Source of the DNA: Campylobacterales bacterium
Lineage (GTDB): Bacteria > Campylobacterota > Campylobacteria > Campylobacterales > Hydrogenimonadaceae
NCBI GenBank assembly: GCA_026986055.1
Contig: JALSPH010000090.1
Location: 1 to 13,720, forward strand
DNA length: 13,720 bases
Direction of reading: 5' to 3'
The notes under the pieces are model-generated. The model saw nothing but the letters and a program-made list of their open reading frames with translations, was not told the origin of the DNA and did no database searches. The translations under genes were made by a program, and so were the position numbers. Positions 5,925 to 13,551 of this stretch are shown one piece after another. Every line of letters starts with the position of its first letter. Position 1 is the first letter of the stretch.

Positions 5925-6802
5925 AAAAGAAGAGAGTCTCGCTCGTACTTGGCAGCGGCGGTGCAAGAGGGTATGCCCATATAGGAGTCATAGAGGTGCT
6001 CGAAAAAAACGGATTCGAGATCTCTTCTATAAGCGGCTCTTCGATGGGAGCGCTGATAGGAGGACTTTATGCGTGCGGCAAGCTTGAGGAGTACAAAGAG
6101 TGGGTACTCTCTCTTGATGCGATAGATGTTGCTACGCTGCTCGATATCTCCTTTGCACGTGGAGGAATCATAGAGGGGGAGAAGGTCTTCAAACGTCTCT
6201 CAAAGATGATAGGCAGTGTAAAGATAGAAGATCTTCCCATAAAATTCACTGCCGTATCTACAGACATAGTAAGGAAAAAGGAGGTCTGGTTTCAGCAGGG
6301 TGACCTGCTCGAAGCTATTCGGGCATCGATAGCCATTCCTTCGATCTTCACACCGGTTGTAAAAGGGGATATGGTCCTTGTTGACGGCGGTGCGCTCAAT
6401 CCACTCCCCGTAGCGCCCACTCAGTCCGATTTGACCGACATGATAGTAGCGGTAAACCTATATGCGGAGATTCCAAAACCGATCATAAAGACCGAAAAGC
6501 GGGAGGTGGAGAGAAGGAAGAGTATCGAAACTGCCGTCAAAGAGCTCTTTTTGAAGGCTAAAGAGGAGAAGAAATTCACAATGTTCGACGTTTTGGACAA
6601 AACCTTCGATACAATGCAGGATGCTCTTACAAGATATAGACGAGCCGGTTATCCACCGGATGTTTTGATAAACATCTCCATGCAGGTCTGTGCCACATTC
6701 GATTTCCACAAAGCGTCCGAGGTGATAGAAGCGGGAAGAGTGGCCGCTTCCGAAGTAGTGAACGATATGAAGTCGTTCGAGTCGTCAAAGGAGATATTAT
6801 GA
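5921..6802 (+). CDS. Patatin-like phospholipase (NTE/RssA-type)
   Basis: 293 residues with a complete patatin Ser-Asp dyad. The oxyanion-hole motif 'GSGGARGYAHIG' is at 11-22, the nucleophile elbow G-S-S-M-G at 39-43 (Ser41), and the catalytic Asp155 lies in 'VDGG' (154-157). No signal peptide or membrane anchor is seen, so a cytosolic or membrane-peripheral lipid acyl hydrolase is expected. The remaining 130 or so residues are helical and charged and lack a recognisable added domain. The start overlaps the tetR stop by 4 nt and the stop overlaps the adaptor ATG by 4 nt, so it is made as part of the efflux operon. Within that context it may act on a membrane lipid or on an ester or acyl group of the exported compound, but no substrate can be read from sequence. 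Confidence 0.92.
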   Translation: MKKKRVSLVLGSGGARGYAHIGVIEVLEKNGFEISSISGSSMGALIGGLYACGKLEEYKEWVLSLDAIDVATLLDISFARGGIIEGEKVFKRLSKMIGSVKIEDLPIKFTAVSTDIVRKKEVWFQQGDLLEAIRASIAIPSIFTPVVKGDMVLVDGGALNPLPVAPTQSDLTDMIVAVNLYAEIPKPIIKTEKREVERRKSIETAVKELFLKAKEEKKFTMFDVLDKTFDTMQDALTRYRRAGYPPDVLINISMQVCATFDFHKASEVIEAGRVAASEVVNDMKSFESSKEIL

Positions 6803-7956
6803 AACTGTTAAGAAAGTATTGGCTGGCTATTTTCGCTTTGGCGCTTCTGTTCCTTGCAGCATTCATGATATATGAAAAGCTAAACCCCAAAAAACTCCCT
6901 CCGGGACTTGTGCAAGGAGTTGGTAAAATCGACGGTGACATAACTGCCCTAAATGTAAAATACCCCGGAAGATTGACGCAGCTATACATTCAAGAGGGTG
7001 ACAGAGTAAAAAAGGGTGAATTGGTCGCAAAGCTCGAAAGCGACGAAATCGAAGCTAAGCTAAATATGCTGGAGGCCCAAAAGAGGGCCAAAATAAGTGA
7101 ACTAAATGCAAAAGAGACGGAACTCTCCATCGCCATGAAAACCGTGCCTCTTGCTATACAAAGAGCCAAAGCCGCTCTTGAAAGTGCAGAGTCTAAGAGG
7201 AAGCAGCTTGAAAGTGAAGTCTCGATAATGAAAGAGGTGGTAGAGCAGGATAGGCGCGACCATGCAAGAGCCAAAGCACTTTTCAAGAAAAAGCTGATAC
7301 AAAAGGAGCTTTTGGAGAAGAGCAGTCTGAAATTGAACTCCGACATCAGACGCCTTGAAGCGCTCGAAGCGAAAAAAGAGGAGGTTGCAGCAGCCATAGC
7401 CGTGGCCAAAACATCTATGAAAGAGGCGCAGGCAAAGCAAAAGAGCATAGATGCTCTCAAAGATGGAGTAGAAGCTTTAAAAAGTGCAATTTCTGCGGCA
7501 GAAGCTGCAAAATCTGAAGTTGAGGCGATGCTTTCACAGATGAGCCTGAAATCTCCGCTAGACGGGTACGTCGTAGAGAAAGTTGCAAACATAGGGGAAG
7601 TTCTTGGAAGCGGTATGGTCGTAGCGACTCTCATCGATCCCCACGATCTATATCTTAAAATATTCGTGGATACGATGGAAAACGGAAAGATAAAGGTGGG
7701 TGACAGAGCCGTCATATTTCTCGACGCATATCCGAACAGGCCCATAGAGGCCAAGGTTGTAAGAGTCGCACAGAAGGCTGAATTCACCCCGAAAGATGTC
7801 AATGTTAGAAGCGACAGAATTCAGAGGGTCTTTGCCGTGCATATCAGACCTCTCAAGGTCGATCCTCTGCTCAAACTCGGCATTCCGGCAACAGGTGTCG
7901 TAGCCATTGAAAATACCAGGCTTCCGAAATCGCTTGATGATCTGCCTCCGCTATGA
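6799..7956 (+). CDS. HlyD-family adaptor of an ABC exporter (YbhG/YhiI-like)
   Basis: 385 residues. The ATG at 6799 follows AAAGGAGATATT and overlaps the patatin stop. One N-terminal membrane anchor spans about 8-24. The first lipoyl half is at about 48-80 ('VKYPGRLTQLYIQEGDRVKK'), then a long Ala/Lys/Glu-rich coiled-coil hairpin covers about 82-245, longer than in many RND adaptors. The second lipoyl half ('LKSPLDGYVVEKVA') and a beta-barrel ('VGDRAVIFLDAYPNRPIEAKV') close the protein. Such adaptors bridge an inner-membrane transporter and a TolC channel. Its natural partners by order are the ABC ATPase and ABC-2 permeases downstream, as in ybhGFSR, although the MFS gene lies in between. The operon lacks a channel gene, so the TolC homologue at 768-2069 is the obvious candidate partner (inference). 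The stop overlaps the next start by 4 nt. Confidence 0.92.
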   Translation: MKLLRKYWLAIFALALLFLAAFMIYEKLNPKKLPPGLVQGVGKIDGDITALNVKYPGRLTQLYIQEGDRVKKGELVAKLESDEIEAKLNMLEAQKRAKISELNAKETELSIAMKTVPLAIQRAKAALESAESKRKQLESEVSIMKEVVEQDRRDHARAKALFKKKLIQKELLEKSSLKLNSDIRRLEALEAKKEEVAAAIAVAKTSMKEAQAKQKSIDALKDGVEALKSAISAAEAAKSEVEAMLSQMSLKSPLDGYVVEKVANIGEVLGSGMVVATLIDPHDLYLKIFVDTMENGKIKVGDRAVIFLDAYPNRPIEAKVVRVAQKAEFTPKDVNVRSDRIQRVFAVHIRPLKVDPLLKLGIPATGVVAIENTRLPKSLDDLPPL

Positions 7957-9119
7957 AAACGATAGACAAAAATGTGGTTACGCTTGGATGGGTAAGCTTC
8001 TTTACCGATATGGCGACAGCTATGATAAATCCGATACTGCCCATTTTCGTCGTGACGATTTTGCATCAGGGGATGGATAAACTCGGTCTGATTGTGGCCA
8101 TAGCTACGTTCGTATCTTACGCTCTAAGGCTCATATCCGGCTATATCAGCGACCGTTACGGCATCGTAAAACCTCTCGTTGTGGGAGGGTATGCACTCTC
8201 GGCTTTAAGCAAGCCTCTCATAGGATTTACACACGGCTACAAGAGCGTTGCCGCCCTGAAAGGGTTGGAGAGGCTCGGTAAAGCGCTGCGTTCAGCTCCA
8301 AAAGATCTTATGATTGCCCACTATGGGGCTAAAAGTGGGTCGGGAAGTAGCTTCGGCTTTCACAAGACTCTCGATATCGGAGGTGAGCTGTTCGGCACTC
8401 TGACTCTTCTTGGGCTTCTCTTTTTTCTTGGCGATAGTGAAAAGATGATAAGAAACATCTTTTTCGCGACACTTGTCCCGGGGCTTGTTGGCCTCTTTAT
8501 CGTATCTTTTTACGTCAAAGATATTCCCAAAAAAAGGGTCGCCAAAAAGGTGAGTTTCAAGCTTACTAAACGGGATAAAAAGACGATATTTTCGCTTGCT
8601 TTCTACTTTCTTTTCCTCATTTTCATCTTCAGTGACGCTTTTTTTACGATGCAGGCGAAGGGTGTCGGCATATCGACCGTTATGATTCCTCTTCTTTTTG
8701 TGGTTTCCACTGCGGTTCAGACACTCACAAGTTACCTTTTTGGCATCTGGATAGACAGGGTCGGTCCCGAACCGATTTTGGCTTTCGCTTATCTGAGCGG
8801 GGTGGCGGCCCAAGGGCTTCTATTTTTGCAAAAACCTATTTTCACATGGCTATCTTTCGCATTTTTCGGCCTTTTCATGGTCGCATCGTTGAACGCAAAT
8901 CGTGCCCTCATCGCAAACCGGGCCGATAACAGGGGGTCGGTATATGGCGTTTTTTATGCTGCAGTTGCACTCTTCGGTGCCGCCGGTGCCTACATAAGCG
9001 GAATGATATGGGAACATTTCGGAGTGGAGAGTGCACTTCTCTTTTCGCTCGGCGGTACTGCATTTATGGCGCTGTTATACATTCTCTTCGGCAGGTATAG
9101 AAACCATGGCAGATCTTGA
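7953..9119 (+). CDS. Major facilitator superfamily transporter, 12-TM type
   Basis: 388 residues with about 12 hydrophobic segments, shorter than and unrelated in detail to the 14-TM EmrB-type pump in the divergent operon. 'GYISDRYG' at 63-70 is the loop 2-3 motif A. 'RLGKALRSAPKDLMIA' (107-122) and 'FGFHKTLDIGG' (134-144) are characteristic of a bacterial MFS branch whose members are annotated as putative efflux permeases without known substrates. The start overlaps the adaptor stop by 4 nt, and the end overlaps the ATPase start by 14 nt. An MFS gene inside a YbhGFSR-like ABC operon, between adaptor and ATPase, is not the usual arrangement. It may export the same compound or its precursor to the periplasm, or simply be co-inherited. 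Transport direction and substrate are unknown. Confidence 0.9.
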   Translation: MKTIDKNVVTLGWVSFFTDMATAMINPILPIFVVTILHQGMDKLGLIVAIATFVSYALRLISGYISDRYGIVKPLVVGGYALSALSKPLIGFTHGYKSVAALKGLERLGKALRSAPKDLMIAHYGAKSGSGSSFGFHKTLDIGGELFGTLTLLGLLFFLGDSEKMIRNIFFATLVPGLVGLFIVSFYVKDIPKKRVAKKVSFKLTKRDKKTIFSLAFYFLFLIFIFSDAFFTMQAKGVGISTVMIPLLFVVSTAVQTLTSYLFGIWIDRVGPEPILAFAYLSGVAAQGLLFLQKPIFTWLSFAFFGLFMVASLNANRALIANRADNRGSVYGVFYAAVALFGAAGAYISGMIWEHFGVESALLFSLGGTAFMALLYILFGRYRNHGRS

Positions 9120-10731
9120 GCTTAAAAAGATCACCGTAACCCACAAAAGAGTAGTTGCCATAAAAGATGCCTCTCTTCGTGCTCAAGAGGGTGAGATAGT
9201 AGGCTTCATAGGGGCTGACGGTGCCGGAAAAAGCTCACTGATGCACGCCGTTGCCGGAGTCGCTTCTTTTGAAGGAGAGGTGGTTTTCAAAGGAAGAACT
9301 TTTCGTTCACCGAAAGAGGCGGAGCCGCTCAAGCCCCTTATAGGGCTGATGCCCCAGGGTATCGGACTGGTTCTTTACAAGAATCTAACGGTCGATGAAC
9401 ATCTGACTTTCTTTACAAAAATAAGAAACATCCCGGAGTCTCCATCTTTAAGAGAGTACAGGCAAAGACTTCTTGAAATGGCGGGATTGTCCCCTTTCAC
9501 AGACCGCCCAGCCGGTAAACTCAGCGGCGGAATGAAACAGAAACTCTCTTTGATATGCACTCTTATCCATCGCCCTAAACTTCTCATCCTCGACGAACCT
9601 ACCACGGGCGTGGACCCGCTTAGCAGGCTAGAGCTTTGGGATATTCTGGATGAGATAAGAAAGAGCGAGGGTACGATCGCCCTTGTCAGTACGGCATATA
9701 TGGAGGAGGCTGCAAAAATGGACAGGGTCTATCTTTTCGATTCAGGCGAAATCATAGCCTCCGGCACCGCATCCGAACTGCTCGAAAAGGTAGCCGAATA
9801 TAGTTACGAACCGACCCCGTGCACCACTCGCCGCTGTATAACGACTATGGATTATACATACTCTATCGACCCTCTCGATGCTCCGCGCAAGACTCCGACG
9901 CTTGAGGCGCTCTTTTTTATAAACGCTCTCAGGGAAGGTCAGCAGATACCACATATAGAGATAAGCGATCGAGAAAATAAAATAGCCGTTCCTCCAGTCG
10001 TTATGGAGGCTAAAGGTTTGACCAAGCGTTTTGGAGATTTTGTCGCGGATGACCACATAGATATGCAGCTTCGCGGAGGGGAGATATTGGGCCTATTGGG
10101 GGCAAACGGTGCAGGAAAAACCACTTTCATAAAGATGCTCCTTGGGCTCTATCCGATAGACGAGGGTGAGTTGACGCTGCTTGGAAAGCCTATAAAAAGT
10201 GCCAAAGAGAGGCGGGAATTGAAAGCTAGTATAGGTTATGTGAGTCAGCAGTTCTCTCTCTACAAAGATATGACCGTCAGAGAGAACCTGCACTATTTCG
10301 CCAGTATGCACGCTCTTGATATCGGCAAGGCTCAAGAGCGAATCTCCCGCTACGCAAAAGAGCTAGGTTTCGAGAAGTATATGGATGAGCTTCCTTCGGA
10401 TCTCCCCCTTGGAATAAACCAGCGTTTCTCGGTAGCCGCCGCACTTTTGCACGAACCTGTCGTACTTTTTCTCGACGAACCCACATCCGGTGTAGATGCC
10501 ATAGCCAGGAGTCAGTTCTGGCAAATGATAACTCTTTTAAAGAAAAAGTGGGGTATTTCGATACTCATTACGACTCACTACATGAGCGAAGCGGAGTATT
10601 GCGACCGTATTGTGCTTTTGAAAGAGGGGAAAAAGGTGGCCGATGACAGTGTGGAGAATCTATACAAAAAGTTCCCTAAAGCGAAGAGTTTCGAGGAGAT
10701 ATTTCTCCACTATTACGAGGATAGAATATGA
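9106..10731 (+). CDS. Double-NBD ABC transporter ATPase (YbhF-like)
   Basis: 541 residues holding two fused nucleotide-binding domains, as in YbhF. ATG 9106 begins a normal NBD ('MADLELKKITV'); an in-frame GTG at 9031 would only add residues translated from the MFS reading region. NBD1: Walker A GADGAGKSS 36-44, Q84, signature LSGGM 139-143, Walker B D163-E164; the H-loop position has Ala (about 197, 'STAYM'). NBD2: Walker A GANGAGKTT 332-340, degenerate signature LPLGI 433-437, Walker B D457-E458, H-loop His491 ('TTHYM'). In a head-to-tail sandwich, site 2 (NBD2 Walker motifs and His plus NBD1 LSGGM) is complete while site 1 lacks both His and a canonical signature, so one site should be hydrolytic and the other mainly structural. 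It powers the two ABC-2 permeases encoded next. The linker (about 235-310) has no recognisable domain. Confidence 0.95.
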   Translation: MADLELKKITVTHKRVVAIKDASLRAQEGEIVGFIGADGAGKSSLMHAVAGVASFEGEVVFKGRTFRSPKEAEPLKPLIGLMPQGIGLVLYKNLTVDEHLTFFTKIRNIPESPSLREYRQRLLEMAGLSPFTDRPAGKLSGGMKQKLSLICTLIHRPKLLILDEPTTGVDPLSRLELWDILDEIRKSEGTIALVSTAYMEEAAKMDRVYLFDSGEIIASGTASELLEKVAEYSYEPTPCTTRRCITTMDYTYSIDPLDAPRKTPTLEALFFINALREGQQIPHIEISDRENKIAVPPVVMEAKGLTKRFGDFVADDHIDMQLRGGEILGLLGANGAGKTTFIKMLLGLYPIDEGELTLLGKPIKSAKERRELKASIGYVSQQFSLYKDMTVRENLHYFASMHALDIGKAQERISRYAKELGFEKYMDELPSDLPLGINQRFSVAAALLHEPVVLFLDEPTSGVDAIARSQFWQMITLLKKKWGISILITTHYMSEAEYCDRIVLLKEGKKVADDSVENLYKKFPKAKSFEEIFLHYYEDRI

Positions 10732-11843
10732 ATTCAGGTGTCATAGCAGCCTATATACTCAAAGAGTTCAAAGAGTTGCTGCGCTCGAGGATGATAGCCA
10801 TAGTCTATATACTTCCTACCATGATCATCATACTTTTTGGCTACGGCATACGTATGGAGGTGACACATGCAAGAACTCTCATAATAGACAACGACAGGAG
10901 CAAAATCTCCCAAGACCTTACCGTCCGTTTTCAAAACTCGAAATATTTCGACACGAAAGTAGTGACGGGCATCACTCTCAAAGAGGCTCTTGAGAGTATC
11001 AAAAGAGCAAAAACAGATATTCTGATAATAATTCCGGACCGTTTTGAAAAAGAGCTGCTTAAAAGAGAAAAGCCTGAAATTGCGGTATTTGTCGATGGAG
11101 CCTTTCCGGTGCGGGCATCCACTATGGAAAACTACGTCAAAGGGGTTATTTTCGATGCGGCAAGCACTATTTTGAAAGAGAAGCCCAAAAATCTTGTCAC
11201 CATAAACAATAGAAACCTTTTCAATCAGCCTATGCGAGACGAAGATGCCATAGTACCGGGACTTATAGGGCTTATTTTGCTTGTGGCACCCGCCATACTT
11301 TCAGCCCTGCTCATAGTCAAAGAGAAGGAGGAGGGGACAATATTCAACTTCTACTCATCTGCTGTGAGCAGAGGTGAGTTCATACTTGCCAAGATCGTGC
11401 CCGTCTTCATACTCCACTCCATAAATATATTCATCCTTTTTCTCTGGGCTACATGGCTTTTTGAAGTACCTTTTCGCGGCAGTTTCACTCTATACTGGCT
11501 CTCGTCGGAGCTCTATATACTGACCAGTATAGGAATAGGGCTTCTGGTCTCAGTTATAACAAGATCGCAGATAGTGGCTATAGTTCTGACCATCATAATA
11601 ACGATAATTCCCGGTTTTTTATACTCCGGCATGCTTATGCCGATCTCCTCGATGAGCGGGGAGTCCAAGATAGAGGCTCACATATATCCTGTCATGTATT
11701 ACAACCATATTATTTACGATACATTTCTGATAGGGCAGGGGCTTGACTCTCCAAAAAATCGTCTCTACCTGGTTATATTGCTCTTTTACGCACTTTTCAT
11801 GCTTCTTCTTGGAAGCAGACTGGTAAAAAAGGAGACGGGGTAA
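10728..11843 (+). CDS. ABC-2 type permease, first subunit (YbhS/YhhJ-like)
   Basis: 371 residues. The topology is that of exporter ABC-2 permeases: one N-terminal membrane helix (about 22-40), a periplasmic domain of about 130 residues (42-170), then five helices near 176-197, 220-242, 258-277, 283-304 and 347-364. After the second helix comes the conserved cytoplasmic 'VKEKEEGTIFNFYSS' (197-211), the coupling segment seen as RE.E.GT in this family. It overlaps the ATPase stop by 4 nt and is followed by its paralogue with a 1-nt overlap (TAATG). By analogy with YbhS/YbhR, it forms a heterodimer with the next gene product, driven by the fused ATPase and working with the HlyD adaptor. The substrate is not evident; E. 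coli YbhFSR has been linked to antibiotic and cation efflux. Confidence 0.93.
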   Translation: MNSGVIAAYILKEFKELLRSRMIAIVYILPTMIIILFGYGIRMEVTHARTLIIDNDRSKISQDLTVRFQNSKYFDTKVVTGITLKEALESIKRAKTDILIIIPDRFEKELLKREKPEIAVFVDGAFPVRASTMENYVKGVIFDAASTILKEKPKNLVTINNRNLFNQPMRDEDAIVPGLIGLILLVAPAILSALLIVKEKEEGTIFNFYSSAVSRGEFILAKIVPVFILHSINIFILFLWATWLFEVPFRGSFTLYWLSSELYILTSIGIGLLVSVITRSQIVAIVLTIIITIIPGFLYSGMLMPISSMSGESKIEAHIYPVMYYNHIIYDTFLIGQGLDSPKNRLYLVILLFYALFMLLLGSRLVKKETG

Positions 11844-12922
11844 TGAAAATATTTTTAGCACTCATAACAAAAGAGCTTATCGGCTTCTTTCGCTCATGGG
11901 GCCTTGTTGCCGTGGTTCTATACTCCTTTACTCTTGACATCTACATAGCAGGTGCAGGTATCGAAATGCAGGCGAAAAACATATCTGTTGGATATGTGGA
12001 CGAGACGGGTGGAGGTATGAGCCAGAAAATATTGAGCAGACTCCATATGCCCGAGTTCCAAAAACCTGTTATGTTCAACTCCCGTGAGGCACTCAGCCGC
12101 TCTATCTATAACAGAGAGACGATGGTCGGGATCATCTTCGAGTCAGATTTCGAAAAAAATTTGCAGAAGTATAAAAGAGCAGAGATAAACCTTCTTCTGG
12201 ACTCGATTTCGGCGACTCAAAGCTTTCAGGCTCTGCAGTATCTTCAAAACATTCTTCTTGAGTATGCAGATTTAAAATATCCTGTCAAACTGAAAATCCA
12301 TAAACTCTTCAATCCAAACGCCACTACCTCGCAATTCATGGCGATGGCCGAAATGCTTTCGGTTATCACACTCCTTGGAGTTATCCTTACCGCTGCCGTC
12401 TTCGTACGGGAAAAGGAGAACGGAACGTGGGAGATCATGCTTTTGACACCGGTAAATCCAAAGCTTATCATATTGGCCAAAAGCTTCTCGCAGGTAATTA
12501 TCGTTATGGCGGGAGTCGTTATGGCTACGGGAATCGTGCTCTTCGGTGCGTTTGACGTGCCGATAAACGGCTCCCTGTTTGCCTTCTTTCTTCTATCCTT
12601 CTTCTACGCCTTCACAAGTGCCGGGATAGGTCTTTTCGTAGCGGCAGTTTCAAAAAGTATGCTGCAGGTGGCTCAGCTTTCCATACTTATAATGATGCCT
12701 CTTATCTTTCTAAGCGGCGCATGGACGCCGATACACGCCATGCACCCTCTATTGCAGGATCTTTCGCTCATCTCTCCTCTTAGATACTACATAGAAGGTA
12801 GTGAAAGCATCTTTTTCAGGGGAACCTCTTTCGTCGATCTATGGAGCTATTTTGCCGGTGTCATACTTCTTGGAAGTGTGTTATACTTCTACGGATTTAG
12901 AAAGATAGGAAGGCTTTTTTGA
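11843..12922 (+). CDS. ABC-2 type permease, second subunit (YbhR-like)
   Basis: 359 residues with the same plan as the preceding permease: an N-terminal helix (about 19-38), a periplasmic domain to about 165, then five helices from 171 to the end. 'VREKENGTWEIMLLTPV' at 188-204 is the conserved coupling segment. 'LSGAWTPIHAMHPLLQDLSLISPLRYY' falls at 290-316 between the last helices, the position where family members carry 'P...MP...Q'. The low identity to subunit one suggests an old heterodimer rather than a recent duplication. The ATG overlaps the previous TAA by one base, and the TGA overlaps the next ATG (TGATG). It is an inner-membrane component of the tripartite ABC exporter. Confidence 0.93.
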   Translation: MKIFLALITKELIGFFRSWGLVAVVLYSFTLDIYIAGAGIEMQAKNISVGYVDETGGGMSQKILSRLHMPEFQKPVMFNSREALSRSIYNRETMVGIIFESDFEKNLQKYKRAEINLLLDSISATQSFQALQYLQNILLEYADLKYPVKLKIHKLFNPNATTSQFMAMAEMLSVITLLGVILTAAVFVREKENGTWEIMLLTPVNPKLIILAKSFSQVIIVMAGVVMATGIVLFGAFDVPINGSLFAFFLLSFFYAFTSAGIGLFVAAVSKSMLQVAQLSILIMMPLIFLSGAWTPIHAMHPLLQDLSLISPLRYYIEGSESIFFRGTSFVDLWSYFAGVILLGSVLYFYGFRKIGRLF

Positions 12923-13146
12923 TGACTACCGAAGAGAAAGTGGTACTTCTTGCCATTATGAAAAAAGAGGAGAACGAAACTCTGCAAGATATTGTTCTTA
13001 TGCTTGAAAACAGTAGGCTTTTTACATTGAAAGAGGGCAAAAAGATATTGAAGTCTCTGAAAAAAGAGGGTTACATAAAAGAGAGCGAGTTGACGTTCAA
13101 AGGGTTGGAGATGGCAAAAACTGTGGAGATGGAGTTCAAATTATAA
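12922..13146 (+). CDS. Small winged-helix-like protein, conserved in style, function unknown
   Basis: 74 residues from ATG 12922, which overlaps the permease stop in TGATG. The sequence is mostly helical, with a pattern suggestive of a winged helix: helix 1 'EEKVVLLAIMKK', helix 2 'ETLQDIVLMLENS', recognition-like helix 'LKEGKKILKSLKKEGYI', then a turn and strand 'ESELTFKGLEMAKTV'. 'LKKEGYI....LTFKG' resembles the wing of PadR/MarR-like domains. It has no membrane segment or metal ligands. As the last gene of the efflux operon with a coupled start, it could be a DNA-binding accessory regulator or an anti-regulator. I recognise no characterised homologue. The 3' end overlaps the convergent gene by 11 bp. 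Confidence 0.75.
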   Translation: MTTEEKVVLLAIMKKEENETLQDIVLMLENSRLFTLKEGKKILKSLKKEGYIKESELTFKGLEMAKTVEMEFKL

Positions 13147-13327
13147 AGACCCAGGATGAGAAGTCATCCTCTTGTTCTTCACTCTTCTTCTCTTTTTCGA
13201 TCTCTTTCAAGGCGAGCTCTCTCATCCACTCTGAAAAGTTTACCCCCTTCTCTTTGCAAAACTCTCCTATCTGCTTCATCTCCTCGATACTCACTTTAAC
13301 TTCAAGGTCTATGTATTTCTTTTCCAC
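13136..13327 (-). CDS. Small ribbon-helix-helix-like protein
   Basis: 63 residues. The start is GTG at 13325-13327, preceded by AGAGGAG at seven-base spacing and overlapping the upstream TAG by one base (TAGTG), which argues for a real, coupled gene. Residues 4-13 ('KYIDLEVKVS') can form the DNA-contacting strand, followed by helix 'IEEMKQIGEFCKEKG' and helix 'NFSEWMRELALKEIEKEKK', the order of an Arc/MetJ-type ribbon-helix-helix dimer. 'FSEWMRELALKEI' is typical of helix 2 in such proteins. The acidic tail (about 49-58) is unlikely to bind DNA. It could be an autoregulator of the msrA-containing operon or an antitoxin-like protein, but no toxin gene is adjacent. Its last codons carry a hairpin that may terminate transcription. 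Confidence 0.65.
   Translation of the reverse strand: MEKKYIDLEVKVSIEEMKQIGEFCKEKGVNFSEWMRELALKEIEKEKKSEEQEDDFSSWVFII
13153..13170. terminator. Hairpin between convergent operons, possible bidirectional terminator
   Basis: AGGATGA (13153-13159), loop GAAG, TCATCCT (13164-13170): a perfect 7-bp stem. It lies seven bases past the plus-strand operon's last stop and inside the last codons of the minus-strand gene. The tracts that follow are only moderately T-rich on each strand (CTTGTTCTTC on plus, GGGTCTTTATAATTT on minus), so termination may be partial. No other terminator is seen for either operon. Confidence 0.5.
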
Positions 13328-13551
13328 TATAGGGCTCCTCTCTTTACCATCGACAGCACCATCGGAATATTCAAGCCGTCGTTTTCATACCCCTCGTCAC
13401 GGCACGCTTCGCACTTGTCTCCCATAGGGCAGATATCCTGCTCCAAAAGCTCTTCAAGAGTGCTGAAACCGTTCTCCTTTATAACCGTAGCGATGTCGGC
13501 GACGGTTAAGTAGTTGCAGTGGCAGATCAAAGTTTGCGAATCTACTCTCAT
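13327..13551 (-). CDS. BFD-like [2Fe-2S]-binding protein
   Basis: 74 residues with the four-cysteine pattern of the BFD (bacterioferritin-associated ferredoxin-like) domain: Cys10-His-Cys12, then 34 residues, then Cys47-x2-Cys50, plus an extra Cys41 in 'CPMGDKCEAC'. Helices between the cysteine pairs ('LTVADIATVIKENGFSTLEELL') match the small helical BFD fold. Members bind a [2Fe-2S] cluster and act in electron transfer or iron release, or as domains of nitrite reductases and NifU-like proteins. The ATG at 13549-13551 overlaps the msrA stop by 4 nt, so it is coupled to it. A link to peptide-methionine sulfoxide repair under oxidative stress is plausible but inferred. No bacterioferritin gene is in the window. 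The next gene starts within its stop codon. Confidence 0.85.
   Translation of the reverse strand: MRVDSQTLICHCNYLTVADIATVIKENGFSTLEELLEQDICPMGDKCEACRDEGYENDGLNIPMVLSMVKRGAL

Noticed and set aside
6990..7802. Long open frame (270 codons) on the minus strand opposite the HlyD adaptor
   Set aside because: It is antisense to a clear adaptor gene, its translation is low-complexity Ser/Ala/Phe, the mirror of Lys/Glu/Ala coiled-coil codons, and it has no ribosome-binding site or family motif.
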